From NCBI GenBank assembly GCA_937873105.1, contig CALMWD010000205.1:1-6615 (forward strand): a stretch of 6,615 nucleotides of DNA. Reading direction: 5' to 3'. The notes under the pieces are model-generated. The model was not told where the DNA came from, made no database searches, and saw only the letters and a list, made by a program, of their open reading frames with translations. Each line of letters begins with the position of its first letter. The stretch's first letter is position 1. This DNA comes from an uncultured Rhodanobacteraceae bacterium. GTDB lineage: Bacteria; Pseudomonadota; Gammaproteobacteria; Xanthomonadales; Ahniellaceae. Below, in pieces: positions 1 through 5,477 of the stretch. A program made the translations under genes and the position numbers.

Positions 1-223
1 CGCTGCGCTGCCATTCGAAGCGTTCGAGCTTGTCGATCGCGCGCATCATCGTGACCTGGACCAGGTCGGCGGTCTCGTTGAGGTCGCGGGCATGGCCGGG
101 CAGGCGACCGTGCGCCCATTGCGCGATCACGGCGCGATAGCGGCGCGCCAGCGATTCGCGCGCCGCGGCGTCGCCGTCGCGGGCGCGATCGATCAGCTGC
201 TGGGTGGTCTCGGGGTCGGCCAC
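1..223 (-). CDS. ECF-type RNA polymerase sigma factor, N-terminal part (runs off the left edge)
   Basis: Seventy-four codons are visible, starting at GTG 223-221. The GTG is chosen because a strong GGAGGA lies 7 bases upstream and no better start follows. The visible part looks like sigma-70 region 2 of an extracytoplasmic-function sigma factor, which directs core RNA polymerase to a small regulon. Residues 18-46 resemble region 2.1 (LARRYRAVIAQWAHGRLPG). Residues 48-67 resemble region 2.2 (LNETADLVQVTMMRAIDKLE), corresponding to the usual DAEDLVQETFLRA helix that docks on the beta-prime clamp. Two usual acidic positions differ: Ala52 replaces the second acidic residue and Val57 replaces the Glu after the Gln. 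Region 4, which reads the -35 element, lies outside the window. The style resembles ECF proteins that I recall being paired with Ser/Thr kinases in Xanthomonadales, but no kinase or anti-sigma gene is visible here. A TATCCT (250-245) could be its -10 box. Assignment to the sigma-70 superfamily is fairly sure; the ECF subgroup is not. Confidence 0.82.
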   Translation of the reverse strand, partial: MADPETTQQLIDRARDGDAAARESLARRYRAVIAQWAHGRLPGHARDLNETADLVQVTMMRAIDKLERFEWQRS

Positions 224-229
224 GACGGT

Positions 230-235
230 TCCTCC
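230..235 (-). promoter_or_regulatory. Ribosome binding site of the sigma factor gene
   Basis: GGAGGA reads on the minus strand from 235 to 230, six bases before the GTG at 223 when the last A is counted as part of the site. This strong Shine-Dalgarno match decides for the GTG start, since no ATG is available near the start of the conserved region. Confidence 0.75.
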
Positions 236-287
236 GGCCGGCGCAGGATAGCGTGCGTCCGCATGCCGGAACGCGCCGCGCTGCCGC

Positions 288-293
288 TAGGAT
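288..293 (+). promoter_or_regulatory. Possible -10 box for the DUF2062 gene
   Basis: TAGGAT matches the TATAAT consensus at four of six positions and lies 24 bases before the ATG at 318, giving a short leader of about 18 bases. No convincing -35 hexamer is seen at 16-18 bases upstream. It lies in the 94-base divergent gap shared with the sigma factor gene. Weak support. Confidence 0.3.
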
Positions 294-317
294 GACGCTG
301 TCCCCGAAGTTCCGCCG

Positions 318-884
318 ATGCCGCATTCTGCCGTCCGCCAACAATGGCTGCGCCGCCGCCAGCGCCTGAAACGCCTGCTGCGCGTGCTGCCGCGGCGCGC
401 GAACGTCGGTCGTTATCCGGGCGTGCGCTGGTTCGCCGAAGCGGCGCGGGCGCGCCCCTACCTGTGGTCGTTCAAGCGCGAGCACATCTGGCCGGCCCTG
501 TACGTGGGCAGCGTGCTCGCCTTCATGCCCACCTACGGCCTGCAGGTCTTCCTGGCCGTGCTTGCGGCCATGGTGGTGCGCGCCAACCTGACCGTGATCG
601 TGGCGCTGCAGATGATCACCAATCCGCTGACTCTCGCGCCGCTGTACCTGCTGACGCACGAAGTGGGGCGATGGCTGATCGCCCGCACCGGCTGGGGCGC
701 CGTCGATGCAGGCCTCGCCAGCAGCATGAACGCACTGGTGCTGGGCGGGGTCGTCGTCGGCCTGGGCTGCGCCGTCGTGCTCGACATCGCCTGGCGGGCA
801 CTGGCCTGGGAGTCGCGCCGCTTCGCCCTGCGTTACCGCGCCTGGCACGCGGCGCACACGATCCTGCCGGACCCGCGCGACTGA
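318..884 (+). CDS. DUF2062-domain inner-membrane protein
   Basis: This is a complete 188-residue protein of the DUF2062 type. A basic N-terminus (residues 8-27, rich in Arg/Lys, probably cytoplasmic) leads into WFAEAARARPYLWSFKREH, then hydrophobic stretches at about 58-86, 92-118 and 138-160. Family hallmarks are visible: the turn FMPTYGLQ at 69-76 and the QMITNPLT motif at 98-105, with the conserved Asn-Pro between helices. The C-terminus is again basic. The biochemical role of DUF2062 is not established to my knowledge; the domain also occurs fused to glycosyltransferases, but this copy is stand-alone. The ATG start has no clear Shine-Dalgarno sequence, and a TAGGAT 24 bases upstream may be its -10 box. 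Its stop TGA (882-884) directly abuts the stop of the oppositely oriented cupin gene. The gene call is sure; the function is unknown. Confidence 0.9.
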   Translation: MPHSAVRQQWLRRRQRLKRLLRVLPRRANVGRYPGVRWFAEAARARPYLWSFKREHIWPALYVGSVLAFMPTYGLQVFLAVLAAMVVRANLTVIVALQMITNPLTLAPLYLLTHEVGRWLIARTGWGAVDAGLASSMNALVLGGVVVGLGCAVVLDIAWRALAWESRRFALRYRAWHAAHTILPDPRD

Positions 885-1250
885 TCAGCCGGCGCGGTCG
901 ACGATCATGTAGTGCTTGGTCAGCGGTTCCAGCACCTCGAACACGCCGCGGAAACCGGCCGGGATCAGCAGCGACTGGCCGACGCCGCACTCGACGCCGT
1001 GGCCATCGTCGGCGGTGAGCCGGCAGCGGCCCCGGGTCACGAAGAACAGCTCATCCTCGCGTTCGCCCATGGCGATGCGCCAGGCGCCGACCTCGCAGGA
1101 CCAGATGCCGGCGTAGACTTCGCCGCTGGCGTTCGTGTAGTGGTTCCAGGTGGTGCGGCGCGGATTGCCCGAGACCCGCCGCTCGGGCCGCGGATGGTCG
1201 AATTCGGGTTCGACCGGGTCGAGGTCGAAACGCAGGGCGTGGATGGACAT
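885..1250 (-). CDS. Small cupin-domain protein (Cupin_3 / DUF861-like)
   Basis: The 121-residue protein starts at ATG 1250-1248, with GGAGG (1260-1256) five bases upstream. The reading frame stays open further upstream to 1484, but this start has the only good ribosome site and fits the family's compact size. It is a single-domain cupin: TTWNHYTNASGEVYAGIW (33-50), WRIAMGEREDELFFVTRG (57-74, first cupin motif with the strand ending in Gly), and GQSLLIPAGFRGVFEV (91-106, second motif with the PAGF turn). This pattern matches the Cupin_3/DUF861 family, which includes (S)-ureidoglycine aminohydrolase-like domains. The canonical metal-binding HxH of the first motif is absent; only Glu63, Glu65 and Glu67 lie there, so enzymatic activity is uncertain. 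No allantoin or purine genes are nearby. It is divergent from the peptide transporter and may share its operator. A sugar- or ligand-binding role is equally possible. Confidence 0.88.
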   Translation of the reverse strand: MSIHALRFDLDPVEPEFDHPRPERRVSGNPRRTTWNHYTNASGEVYAGIWSCEVGAWRIAMGEREDELFFVTRGRCRLTADDGHGVECGVGQSLLIPAGFRGVFEVLEPLTKHYMIVDRAG

Positions 1251-1255
1251 GCAAG

Positions 1256-1260
1256 CCTCC
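1256..1260 (-). promoter_or_regulatory. Ribosome binding site of the cupin gene
   Basis: GGAGG on the minus strand, five bases before ATG 1250. It fixes the start of the cupin protein against the longer open frame that extends upstream to 1484. Confidence 0.75.
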
Positions 1261-1276
1261 AAAGGTCGACGGGGCC

Positions 1277-1282
1277 ATCTTA
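1277..1282 (-). promoter_or_regulatory. Possible -10 box of the cupin gene
   Basis: TAAGAT reads on the minus strand from 1282 to 1277 (four of six to TATAAT), 26 bases before the start codon. The -35 position at 17 bases spacing (TGCGAT) is poor. A TTGAGA at 1300-1295 is a good -35 hexamer but only 12 bases away. A weak core would fit dependence on an activator. Confidence 0.35.
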
Positions 1283-1325
1283 CGCGGGCGCGATTCTCAA
1301 TCGCACCCAAGCAGAGCCGGCAGTT

Positions 1326-1342
1326 GTGAAGATGATCTTCAC
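1326..1342. promoter_or_regulatory. Perfect 17-bp palindrome, candidate operator between cupin and POT genes
   Basis: GTGAAGAT-G-ATCTTCAC has two perfect 8-base arms around a single central base at 1334. It lies in the 172-base divergent gap. Its centre is 52 bases from the proximal edge of the candidate cupin -10 box and 54 bases from that of the candidate POT -10 box, so it sits near position -65 relative to both predicted start sites. It contains TGTGA and TCAC halves, but they are separated by 9 rather than 6 bases, so it is not a normal CRP/Clp site. The regulator is unknown. Confidence 0.6.
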
Positions 1343-1387
1343 GCCGGGCGCGGGACGAATCGGGTAGGCGACCCCGCCGATCATGTC

Positions 1388-1393
1388 TACACT
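1388..1393 (+). promoter_or_regulatory. Possible -10 box of the POT transporter gene
   Basis: TACACT matches TATAAT at four of six positions, 29 bases before the ATG at 1423, predicting transcription from about 1400 and a leader of about 22 bases. The -35 region at 17 bases (TAGGCG) is poor, consistent with activation from the upstream palindrome. Confidence 0.4.
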
Positions 1394-1422
1394 CGCGGGC
1401 CGTTTCCCGACCGTGGTGCGCG

Positions 1423-3024
1423 ATGAGCACAGCCAGTTCCGAGCACGGCGCGATGCCGTCGCAGATCAAGTACATCATCGGCAACGAAGCCTGCGAACGC
1501 TTCAGCTTCTACGGCATGCGCAACATCCTGGTGCCGTTCCTGATCAGTTCGGTCCTGCTCGGCTACCTGCCGGACGCGTCGGCGCGCGAAGGCGCGGCCA
1601 AGGACCTGTTCCACAGCTTCGTCATCGGCGTGTACTTCTTCCCGCTGCTCGGCGGCTGGCTGTCCGACCGCTTCTTCGGCAAGTACAACACGGTGCTGTG
1701 GTTCTCGCTGATCTACTGCGCCGGCCACGCCTGCCTGGCCCTGTTCGAGGCGAACGCCACCGGCTTCTACACCGGCCTGTTCCTGATCGCGCTCGGGTCC
1801 GGCGGCATCAAGCCCCTGGTCGTGAGCTTCTGCGGCGACCAGTTCGACCAGAGCAACAAGCACAAGGCCAAGCTGGTCTTCGACGCGTTCTACTGGATCA
1901 TCAACTTCGGTTCGTTCTTCGCGTCCCTGCTCGCGCCGCTGTTCCTGCGCCACCTCGGTCCGGCCTGGGCCTTCGGCATCCCGGGCGTGCTGATGTTCGT
2001 CGCCACCGTCATCTTCTGGATGGGGCGGCGCGACTACGTGAACGTGCCGCCGTCCGGACCGGATCCGGATTCCTTCTTGTCGGTGGTGCGCACCGCGCTG
2101 TTGCGCAAGGGCGGGGGAATCGGCACGGCCGTGGCCGGGCTGTCCGTGGCGCTGGCGATCGTGATGCTGCTGTCCTGGGCGACCGGCGCCGCATACTGGC
2201 CGGCCGGCTGGGGCTTCGTGATCACCGCCTGCCTCGCGCTCGGCGTGCTGATCGCGGGCGTCGGATACGGCGCGTCGCTGCAACTGGCGCGTGCACACGG
2301 CGCGCATCCGGACGAGGCGATCGCGGGCGTGCGTGCGGTGCTGCGCATTCTCATCGTGTTCGCGCTGGTGACGCCGTTCTGGTCCCTGTTCGACCAGAAG
2401 GCGTCGACCTGGATCATCCAGGGCCGGGCCATGCTCATCCCGCACGAGGCCTGGTGGTGGCCGAGCTGGCTGATCCAGGACGCCGCGCAGATGCAGGCGC
2501 TGAATCCCCTGCTGGTGATGCTGCTGATCCCGTTCAACAATCTCGTGCTGTATCCGGCCCTGACCCGACTCGGCTTCCGCGTCACCGCGCTGCGGCGCAT
2601 GGGCTGGGGCATCGCGATCTCGGCGCTGTCCTGGATCGTGGCCGGGGTCCTGCAACTCTGGCTCGACGGCGGCGATCAGGTGTCGATCGCCTGGCAAGCC
2701 TTGCCCTATCTGCTGCTGACCCTGGGCGAGGTGCTGGTCTCGGCGACCGCGCTGGAATTCGCCTACAGCCAGGCGCCGATGGCGATGAAGGGCGTGATCA
2801 TGGCGTTCTGGTACCTGACCAGCACCTTCGGCGGCCTCTGGGTGCTGCTGACGAATGCCACCGTGCGCCATCCCGACGTGATCGGCTGGATCACCGCCCG
2901 CGGCTGGACCGAGAACGCCTTCCTGATGTTCTTCTTCGCCGGTTTCGCCTTCCTCGCCGCGGCGGCCTTCGCCGTGTACGCCCGCGTCTATCCGATGCAG
3001 GACAACTACCGCACGAGCGGCTGA
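1423..3024 (+). CDS. POT/PTR-family proton-dependent oligopeptide transporter
   Basis: A complete 533-residue inner-membrane MFS protein of the proton-coupled oligopeptide transporter family, which imports di- and tripeptides (in some members nitrate or other substrates) with protons. The first helix carries the ExxERF motif as E22-A-C-E25-R26-F27-S-F29-Y30-G31, where the common YYG is FYG. GGIKP (127-131) carries the conserved Lys130. FYWIINFGS (156-164) is the second PTR signature. FDQKASTW (323-330) marks TM7, and GEVLVSATALEFAYSQAP (435-452) contains the conserved TM10 acidic residue Glu436. The YSQAPxxMKG form recalls long, eukaryote-like POTs. About 14 hydrophobic segments can be read. 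The ATG at 1423 lacks a good Shine-Dalgarno sequence, and ATG 1453 (residue 11) just before the conserved region is an alternative. It is divergent from the cupin gene. The family is secure; the substrate range is inferred. Confidence 0.96.
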   Translation: MSTASSEHGAMPSQIKYIIGNEACERFSFYGMRNILVPFLISSVLLGYLPDASAREGAAKDLFHSFVIGVYFFPLLGGWLSDRFFGKYNTVLWFSLIYCAGHACLALFEANATGFYTGLFLIALGSGGIKPLVVSFCGDQFDQSNKHKAKLVFDAFYWIINFGSFFASLLAPLFLRHLGPAWAFGIPGVLMFVATVIFWMGRRDYVNVPPSGPDPDSFLSVVRTALLRKGGGIGTAVAGLSVALAIVMLLSWATGAAYWPAGWGFVITACLALGVLIAGVGYGASLQLARAHGAHPDEAIAGVRAVLRILIVFALVTPFWSLFDQKASTWIIQGRAMLIPHEAWWWPSWLIQDAAQMQALNPLLVMLLIPFNNLVLYPALTRLGFRVTALRRMGWGIAISALSWIVAGVLQLWLDGGDQVSIAWQALPYLLLTLGEVLVSATALEFAYSQAPMAMKGVIMAFWYLTSTFGGLWVLLTNATVRHPDVIGWITARGWTENAFLMFFFAGFAFLAAAAFAVYARVYPMQDNYRTSG

Positions 3025-3028
3025 GCCC

Positions 3029-3046
3029 CGGCGCGCCGAGGCGCCG
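3029..3046 (+). terminator. Weak hairpin after the POT gene, possible terminator
   Basis: CGGCGC (3029-3034) pairs perfectly with GCGCCG (3041-3046) around a six-base loop, starting five bases after the stop codon. There is no following T-tract, and such GC stems arise easily by chance in this base composition, so support is low. Confidence 0.3.
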
Positions 3047-3094
3047 TGCGTGACAAACGCCGGCGCCATCCTGCGTATCCCCGCTCGAATCCGA

Positions 3095-3100
3095 GGGAGG
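3095..3100 (+). promoter_or_regulatory. Ribosome binding site of the beta-helix protein gene
   Basis: GGGAGG seven bases before the ATG at 3108 is the best ribosome site on the plus strand in this window. It fixes a start that yields a proper signal peptide. The 83-base gap from the POT stop shows no convincing promoter; a GTGACA at 3050-3055 and TATCCC at 3076 are too far apart (20 bases). Confidence 0.75.
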
Positions 3101-3107
3101 CGCAGGA

Positions 3108-4628
3108 ATGGACCACTGCTGGCGTGTGAGGGTCGCGGCGATCGCGGTCCTGTTGTCTGCAACGAGTGCCGCGTTCGCGCAGACACTCACGACCTGGGTC
3201 ACGAACACCCATGCATTCGGCTCGGGCTCCCTGCTGGCGGCCGTGCAGGGGCTGCAGCCGGCCCATGCCGGACTTCAGGAAATCCGATTCTCGCTGCCGG
3301 CCGGCGACCAGGTGATCTGGCTGAATCAGCCGATGCCGGACCTGGTCGGCGTGCAGGTGCGCATCGACGCCAGCGACCACAACAGCGGCCGCGTGATCGT
3401 CGACGGCAACGGCCACGGGCAAGTCTCGGTGGCCGCGGGTTCGAACCTGCAGTCGCTGCACCTGGTCGGCCTGACCTTGCGCCGCGGCGGCCGCATCGAC
3501 GCCGGCGGCTGCATCCGCGTGCGCAACGCGAACACCGCGTTGACGCTCGACGCGATGCGGGTCGAGGACTGCCGCGTCTATTACCAGTCGGCGACACCGG
3601 GGGTACGCGGCGGCGCCTTGTTCGCGGCCGGGCCGTTGACGATCCGCGATTCGCTGTTCAGCGGCAACCGGATCCAGAGCGACGCCGGCCTGCCGGTCGC
3701 GGCCAACGACGCGCTCGGCGGCGCGATCTACAAGGAAGGCGCGCACGCGGTCCTGGTCGAGCGCAGCAGCTTCGAGAACAATCGCGTGTATCTCAACAAT
3801 GCGCTGCCGAGCTTCTGCAGCAGCGGCCACGGCGGCGCGTTGGCCCTGAACATGCCGGGCAGCGGCTTCGCGGTGACGATCCGCGATTCGCGCTTCGAGG
3901 CCAACGCCTTGTCCTGTCGCAATCCCAGCGTGACCTACGACCTCGACGGCACCGGCGACGGCGGCGCCATCGTCTACTACGGCAATGGCGCCAACAACCA
4001 GCTGCTGGAGAACAACTATTTCCATGGCAACCGCGGCAACCGCGGCGGCGCGGTGGGTGTCATCCAGGCGCTGACGACGAACGTGGTCGCGCGCAACAAC
4101 ACGTTCTACGCCAACCAGTCGAACGCCACCGGCGGCGGTCTCGCCTTCGTGAATTGCTGCACGGTCACGGGCGACCACAACACCTTCCACGACAACGTCT
4201 CGGGTTCGCCGGGACTGGCCGACCAGCTCGCGCTGATGGTCGGAACGCTGAGCTCGTTGCGCCACAACATCCTCAATGGCGGCGAGAACGCCTGTACCGC
4301 CAGCCTGGCCGCGAGCGAGAACGGCATCGCCGCGTACAACCTGTATTTCGGCGGCAGTTGCCTGATCGCCAACGACGTCGGCAGCCAGCACGTCGCCTAC
4401 ATGAACTGGCTGCAGCCGCCGAGCATCAGCGGCGGTTACGTGCCGACGCTGTATCCGGCCTACGGCAGCCCGGCGATCGACGGCGGCGATCCGAACGGCT
4501 GCGCGACGCAGGACGCGCGCCACGTGGTGCGCCCGGTCGACGGGAACGGCGACGGCTTCGCCCGCTGCGATATCGGCGCGGTCGAGAGCACCTTGGTCGA
4601 CGCGATCTTCCGCAACCAGTTCGAATAG
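3108..4628 (+). CDS. Secreted right-handed beta-helix protein with choice-of-anchor Q-like C-terminus
   Basis: A complete 506-residue exported protein. Residues 1-24 form a Sec signal peptide (Arg6/Arg8, hydrophobic AAIAVLLSA, then AFA before Gln25). Residues 65-430 show parallel beta-helix rungs with Asn ladders and GGA/GGG turns: repeats such as RDSLFSGN, ERSSFENN, RDSRFEAN, ENNYFHGN, RNNTFYAN and DHNTFHDN, whose Phe residues lie at 184, 222, 262, 305, 333 and 360. Residues 452-493 (YGSPAIDGG, then CATQDARHVVRP and RCDIGAVE) match the choice-of-anchor Q pattern that precedes assorted surface-sorting signals. The last nine residues, DAIFRNQFE, form a short tail without a transmembrane helix or basic cluster. 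Catalytic residues of pectate lyases or other polysaccharidases cannot be identified, so it may be a surface or adhesive protein rather than an enzyme. It converges on the DUF3592 gene with a 4-base gap. Fold and export are secure; function is unknown. Confidence 0.93.
   Translation: MDHCWRVRVAAIAVLLSATSAAFAQTLTTWVTNTHAFGSGSLLAAVQGLQPAHAGLQEIRFSLPAGDQVIWLNQPMPDLVGVQVRIDASDHNSGRVIVDGNGHGQVSVAAGSNLQSLHLVGLTLRRGGRIDAGGCIRVRNANTALTLDAMRVEDCRVYYQSATPGVRGGALFAAGPLTIRDSLFSGNRIQSDAGLPVAANDALGGAIYKEGAHAVLVERSSFENNRVYLNNALPSFCSSGHGGALALNMPGSGFAVTIRDSRFEANALSCRNPSVTYDLDGTGDGGAIVYYGNGANNQLLENNYFHGNRGNRGGAVGVIQALTTNVVARNNTFYANQSNATGGGLAFVNCCTVTGDHNTFHDNVSGSPGLADQLALMVGTLSSLRHNILNGGENACTASLAASENGIAAYNLYFGGSCLIANDVGSQHVAYMNWLQPPSISGGYVPTLYPAYGSPAIDGGDPNGCATQDARHVVRPVDGNGDGFARCDIGAVESTLVDAIFRNQFE
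3637..3653 (+). repeat. 17-bp direct repeat, copy 1, within beta-helix rungs
   Basis: TGACGATCCGCGATTCG recurs exactly at 3874-3890, 237 bases (79 codons, two rungs) downstream in the same frame, encoding TIRDS each time. This identity at DNA level, including synonymous positions, suggests that the rungs arose by duplication. Confidence 0.7.
3874..3890 (+). repeat. 17-bp direct repeat, copy 2, within beta-helix rungs
   Basis: Exact second copy of the sequence at 3637-3653, in the same reading frame, preceding the RFEAN rung. The flanks differ, so duplication is old or only this core has been kept. Confidence 0.7.
4599..4625 (+). other. C-terminal tail DAIFRNQFE of the beta-helix protein
   Basis: The last nine codons, directly before TAG 4626-4628. 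The tail follows the choice-of-anchor Q-like region by five residues and closely resembles the end of the unrelated partial gene at the right edge (DIFADGFE). It is a candidate sorting or anchoring tag; this role is inferred only from position and recurrence. Confidence 0.55.
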
Positions 4629-4632
4629 GCGC

Positions 4633-5406
4633 TCAGCGCGACGACCGCGCCGCATTCACGCGTTGGCGCAGGCGCGCGAGCGCGGCGCGTTGTTGTTCGA
4701 TGCGACTCGGAACGGAGTCCGGGACGACCAGGCTCAGGCGCGGATCGGCCGGATCGAGCCAGACGCGCAGGCGTTCGGGATCGATGTCGGGCGAGGGATC
4801 GTCGGCATAACGATCGGACAGGGCCTCGTAGCGACGTCCGCCATGCTCGAAGGTCGCGGCGAGGCGGTACTCCTGCCGTCCCCTCTTGCCGCGCGCATCG
4901 ATGACGCGCCAGGCGCTGGCGCGTTGCCGCAGGTTGAGTTCGGCCAGGCGCGCCAGGCGGCGGCGATGCGCTTGCACCACCCGGTGCGCCCAATACACGC
5001 CCGCGTACATCGGCGCGGCCAGCAGCACCATGATCCAGGCGATGCGCATCTGGGTCGGGTGGACGTCGGCGAACTCGACCTGGTTCAGGTCGTCGCGGTA
5101 GCGGACCGACAGGCGTTCGTCCGGCTGCGGTCGCCAGCCTTTGCGCGACGGACGCAGCGCATCGCGCGCCCGGCCCGAGGCATCGTGGTAGCGGACCGTG
5201 TTCGCATCGATCACCACGGCCTCGGCGACGCGCCCCGTGCGGTCCCAGGCGTATCGGTCCACGAGGAAATACGCGGACGCCAGCGCCCAGAGCGTGACGA
5301 AGGCCAGGGCCATCAGGTTGCCGATCGGCGCCACGCGGATCTCGAACGCTTCGACGGCCGGCGGCCGGCAGGCGATGACGTCGGTCGTTGCATTGTTCGG
5401 GGTCAT
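4633..5406 (-). CDS. DUF3592-like membrane protein with two extramembrane domains
   Basis: A complete 257-residue protein. A hydrophobic segment at about 29-50 (GNLMALAFVTLWALASAYFL) and another at about 122-141 (IAWIMVLLAAPMYAGVYWAH) flank a soluble domain. That domain (58-115) has the DUF3592 pattern: GRVAEAVV, then RYHDASGRAR, then RLSVRYRDDLNQVEFAD, the position of the usual VxYxPxNP strand. A second, similar domain (163-230) follows helix two: RASAWRVIDARG, RLAATFEHGGRRYEAL and LRVWLDPADPRLSLVV. The protein therefore appears to be a tandem duplication of helix plus domain, in reversed membrane orientation. The C-terminus (235-257) is basic and probably helical. No enzymatic motif is seen and the family function is unknown. 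The ATG at 5406 has a weak GGAA seven bases upstream and a possible TATGCT -10 box at 5436-5431. It is convergent with the beta-helix gene and divergent from the acetyltransferase gene. Confidence 0.88.
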   Translation of the reverse strand: MTPNNATTDVIACRPPAVEAFEIRVAPIGNLMALAFVTLWALASAYFLVDRYAWDRTGRVAEAVVIDANTVRYHDASGRARDALRPSRKGWRPQPDERLSVRYRDDLNQVEFADVHPTQMRIAWIMVLLAAPMYAGVYWAHRVVQAHRRRLARLAELNLRQRASAWRVIDARGKRGRQEYRLAATFEHGGRRYEALSDRYADDPSPDIDPERLRVWLDPADPRLSLVVPDSVPSRIEQQRAALARLRQRVNAARSSR

Positions 5407-5430
5407 GGTCGGATTCCGGTCGCGTGCAGG

Positions 5431-5436
5431 AGCATA
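5431..5436 (-). promoter_or_regulatory. Possible -10 box of the DUF3592-like gene
   Basis: TATGCT reads on the minus strand from 5436 to 5431 (four of six to TATAAT), 24 bases before the start codon. The -35 position is not recognisable. It lies within the promoter spacing region of the divergent acetyltransferase gene, so the two promoters would overlap. Confidence 0.35.
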
Positions 5437-5442
5437 CGCACT

Positions 5443-5471
5443 TGGTCGCCGCAGCGGGCCAGACCTAGACT
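5443..5471 (+). promoter_or_regulatory. Promoter of the acetyltransferase gene, predicted leaderless
   Basis: TTGGTC (5443-5448) and TAGACT (5466-5471) are separated by exactly 17 bases. TAGACT matches TATAAT at four of six positions and TTGGTC matches TTGACA at three. The ATG begins six bases after the -10 box, where transcription would start, so the mRNA would have little or no leader. Confidence 0.5.
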
Positions 5472-5477
5472 CGGGGC

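Noticed and set aside
92..295. Plus-strand open frame at the left edge
   Set aside because: Opposite the sigma factor frame, which has a strong ribosome site and recognisable region 2; the product here has no similarity I recognise.
1325..1343. CRP/Clp-like site TGTGA...TCAC upstream of the POT gene
   Set aside because: The half-sites are 9 bases apart instead of 6, so the palindrome is kept as an operator for an unknown regulator.
1251..1484. N-terminal extension of the cupin open frame up to 1484
   Set aside because: It would run over the POT start and the shared intergenic region; the ATG at 1250 has a GGAGG at the right distance and begins the conserved domain.
1383..3053. Plus-strand open frame overlapping the POT gene in another phase
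   Set aside because: It is Arg-rich with no recognisable domain and covers the whole of a secure gene; it is a shadow of the GC-rich third positions.
1387..3186. 599-codon open frame on the minus strand opposite the POT gene
   Set aside because: It lies antisense to a clearly recognised transporter, its product is a low-complexity mix of Arg, Gln, His, Ala and Gly with no domain, and such frames are expected opposite GC-rich genes.
3006..4655. 549-codon open frame on the minus strand opposite the beta-helix gene
   Set aside because: The product is a compositionally biased Ala/Val/Arg/Asp string without domains, and the plus-strand frame has a signal peptide, ribosome site and recognisable fold.
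5418..5440. Imperfect inverted repeat (GCGTGC...GCATACGC) between the DUF3592-like and acetyltransferase genes
   Set aside because: Arms pair only with a two-base bulge and are short; likely chance in this composition.
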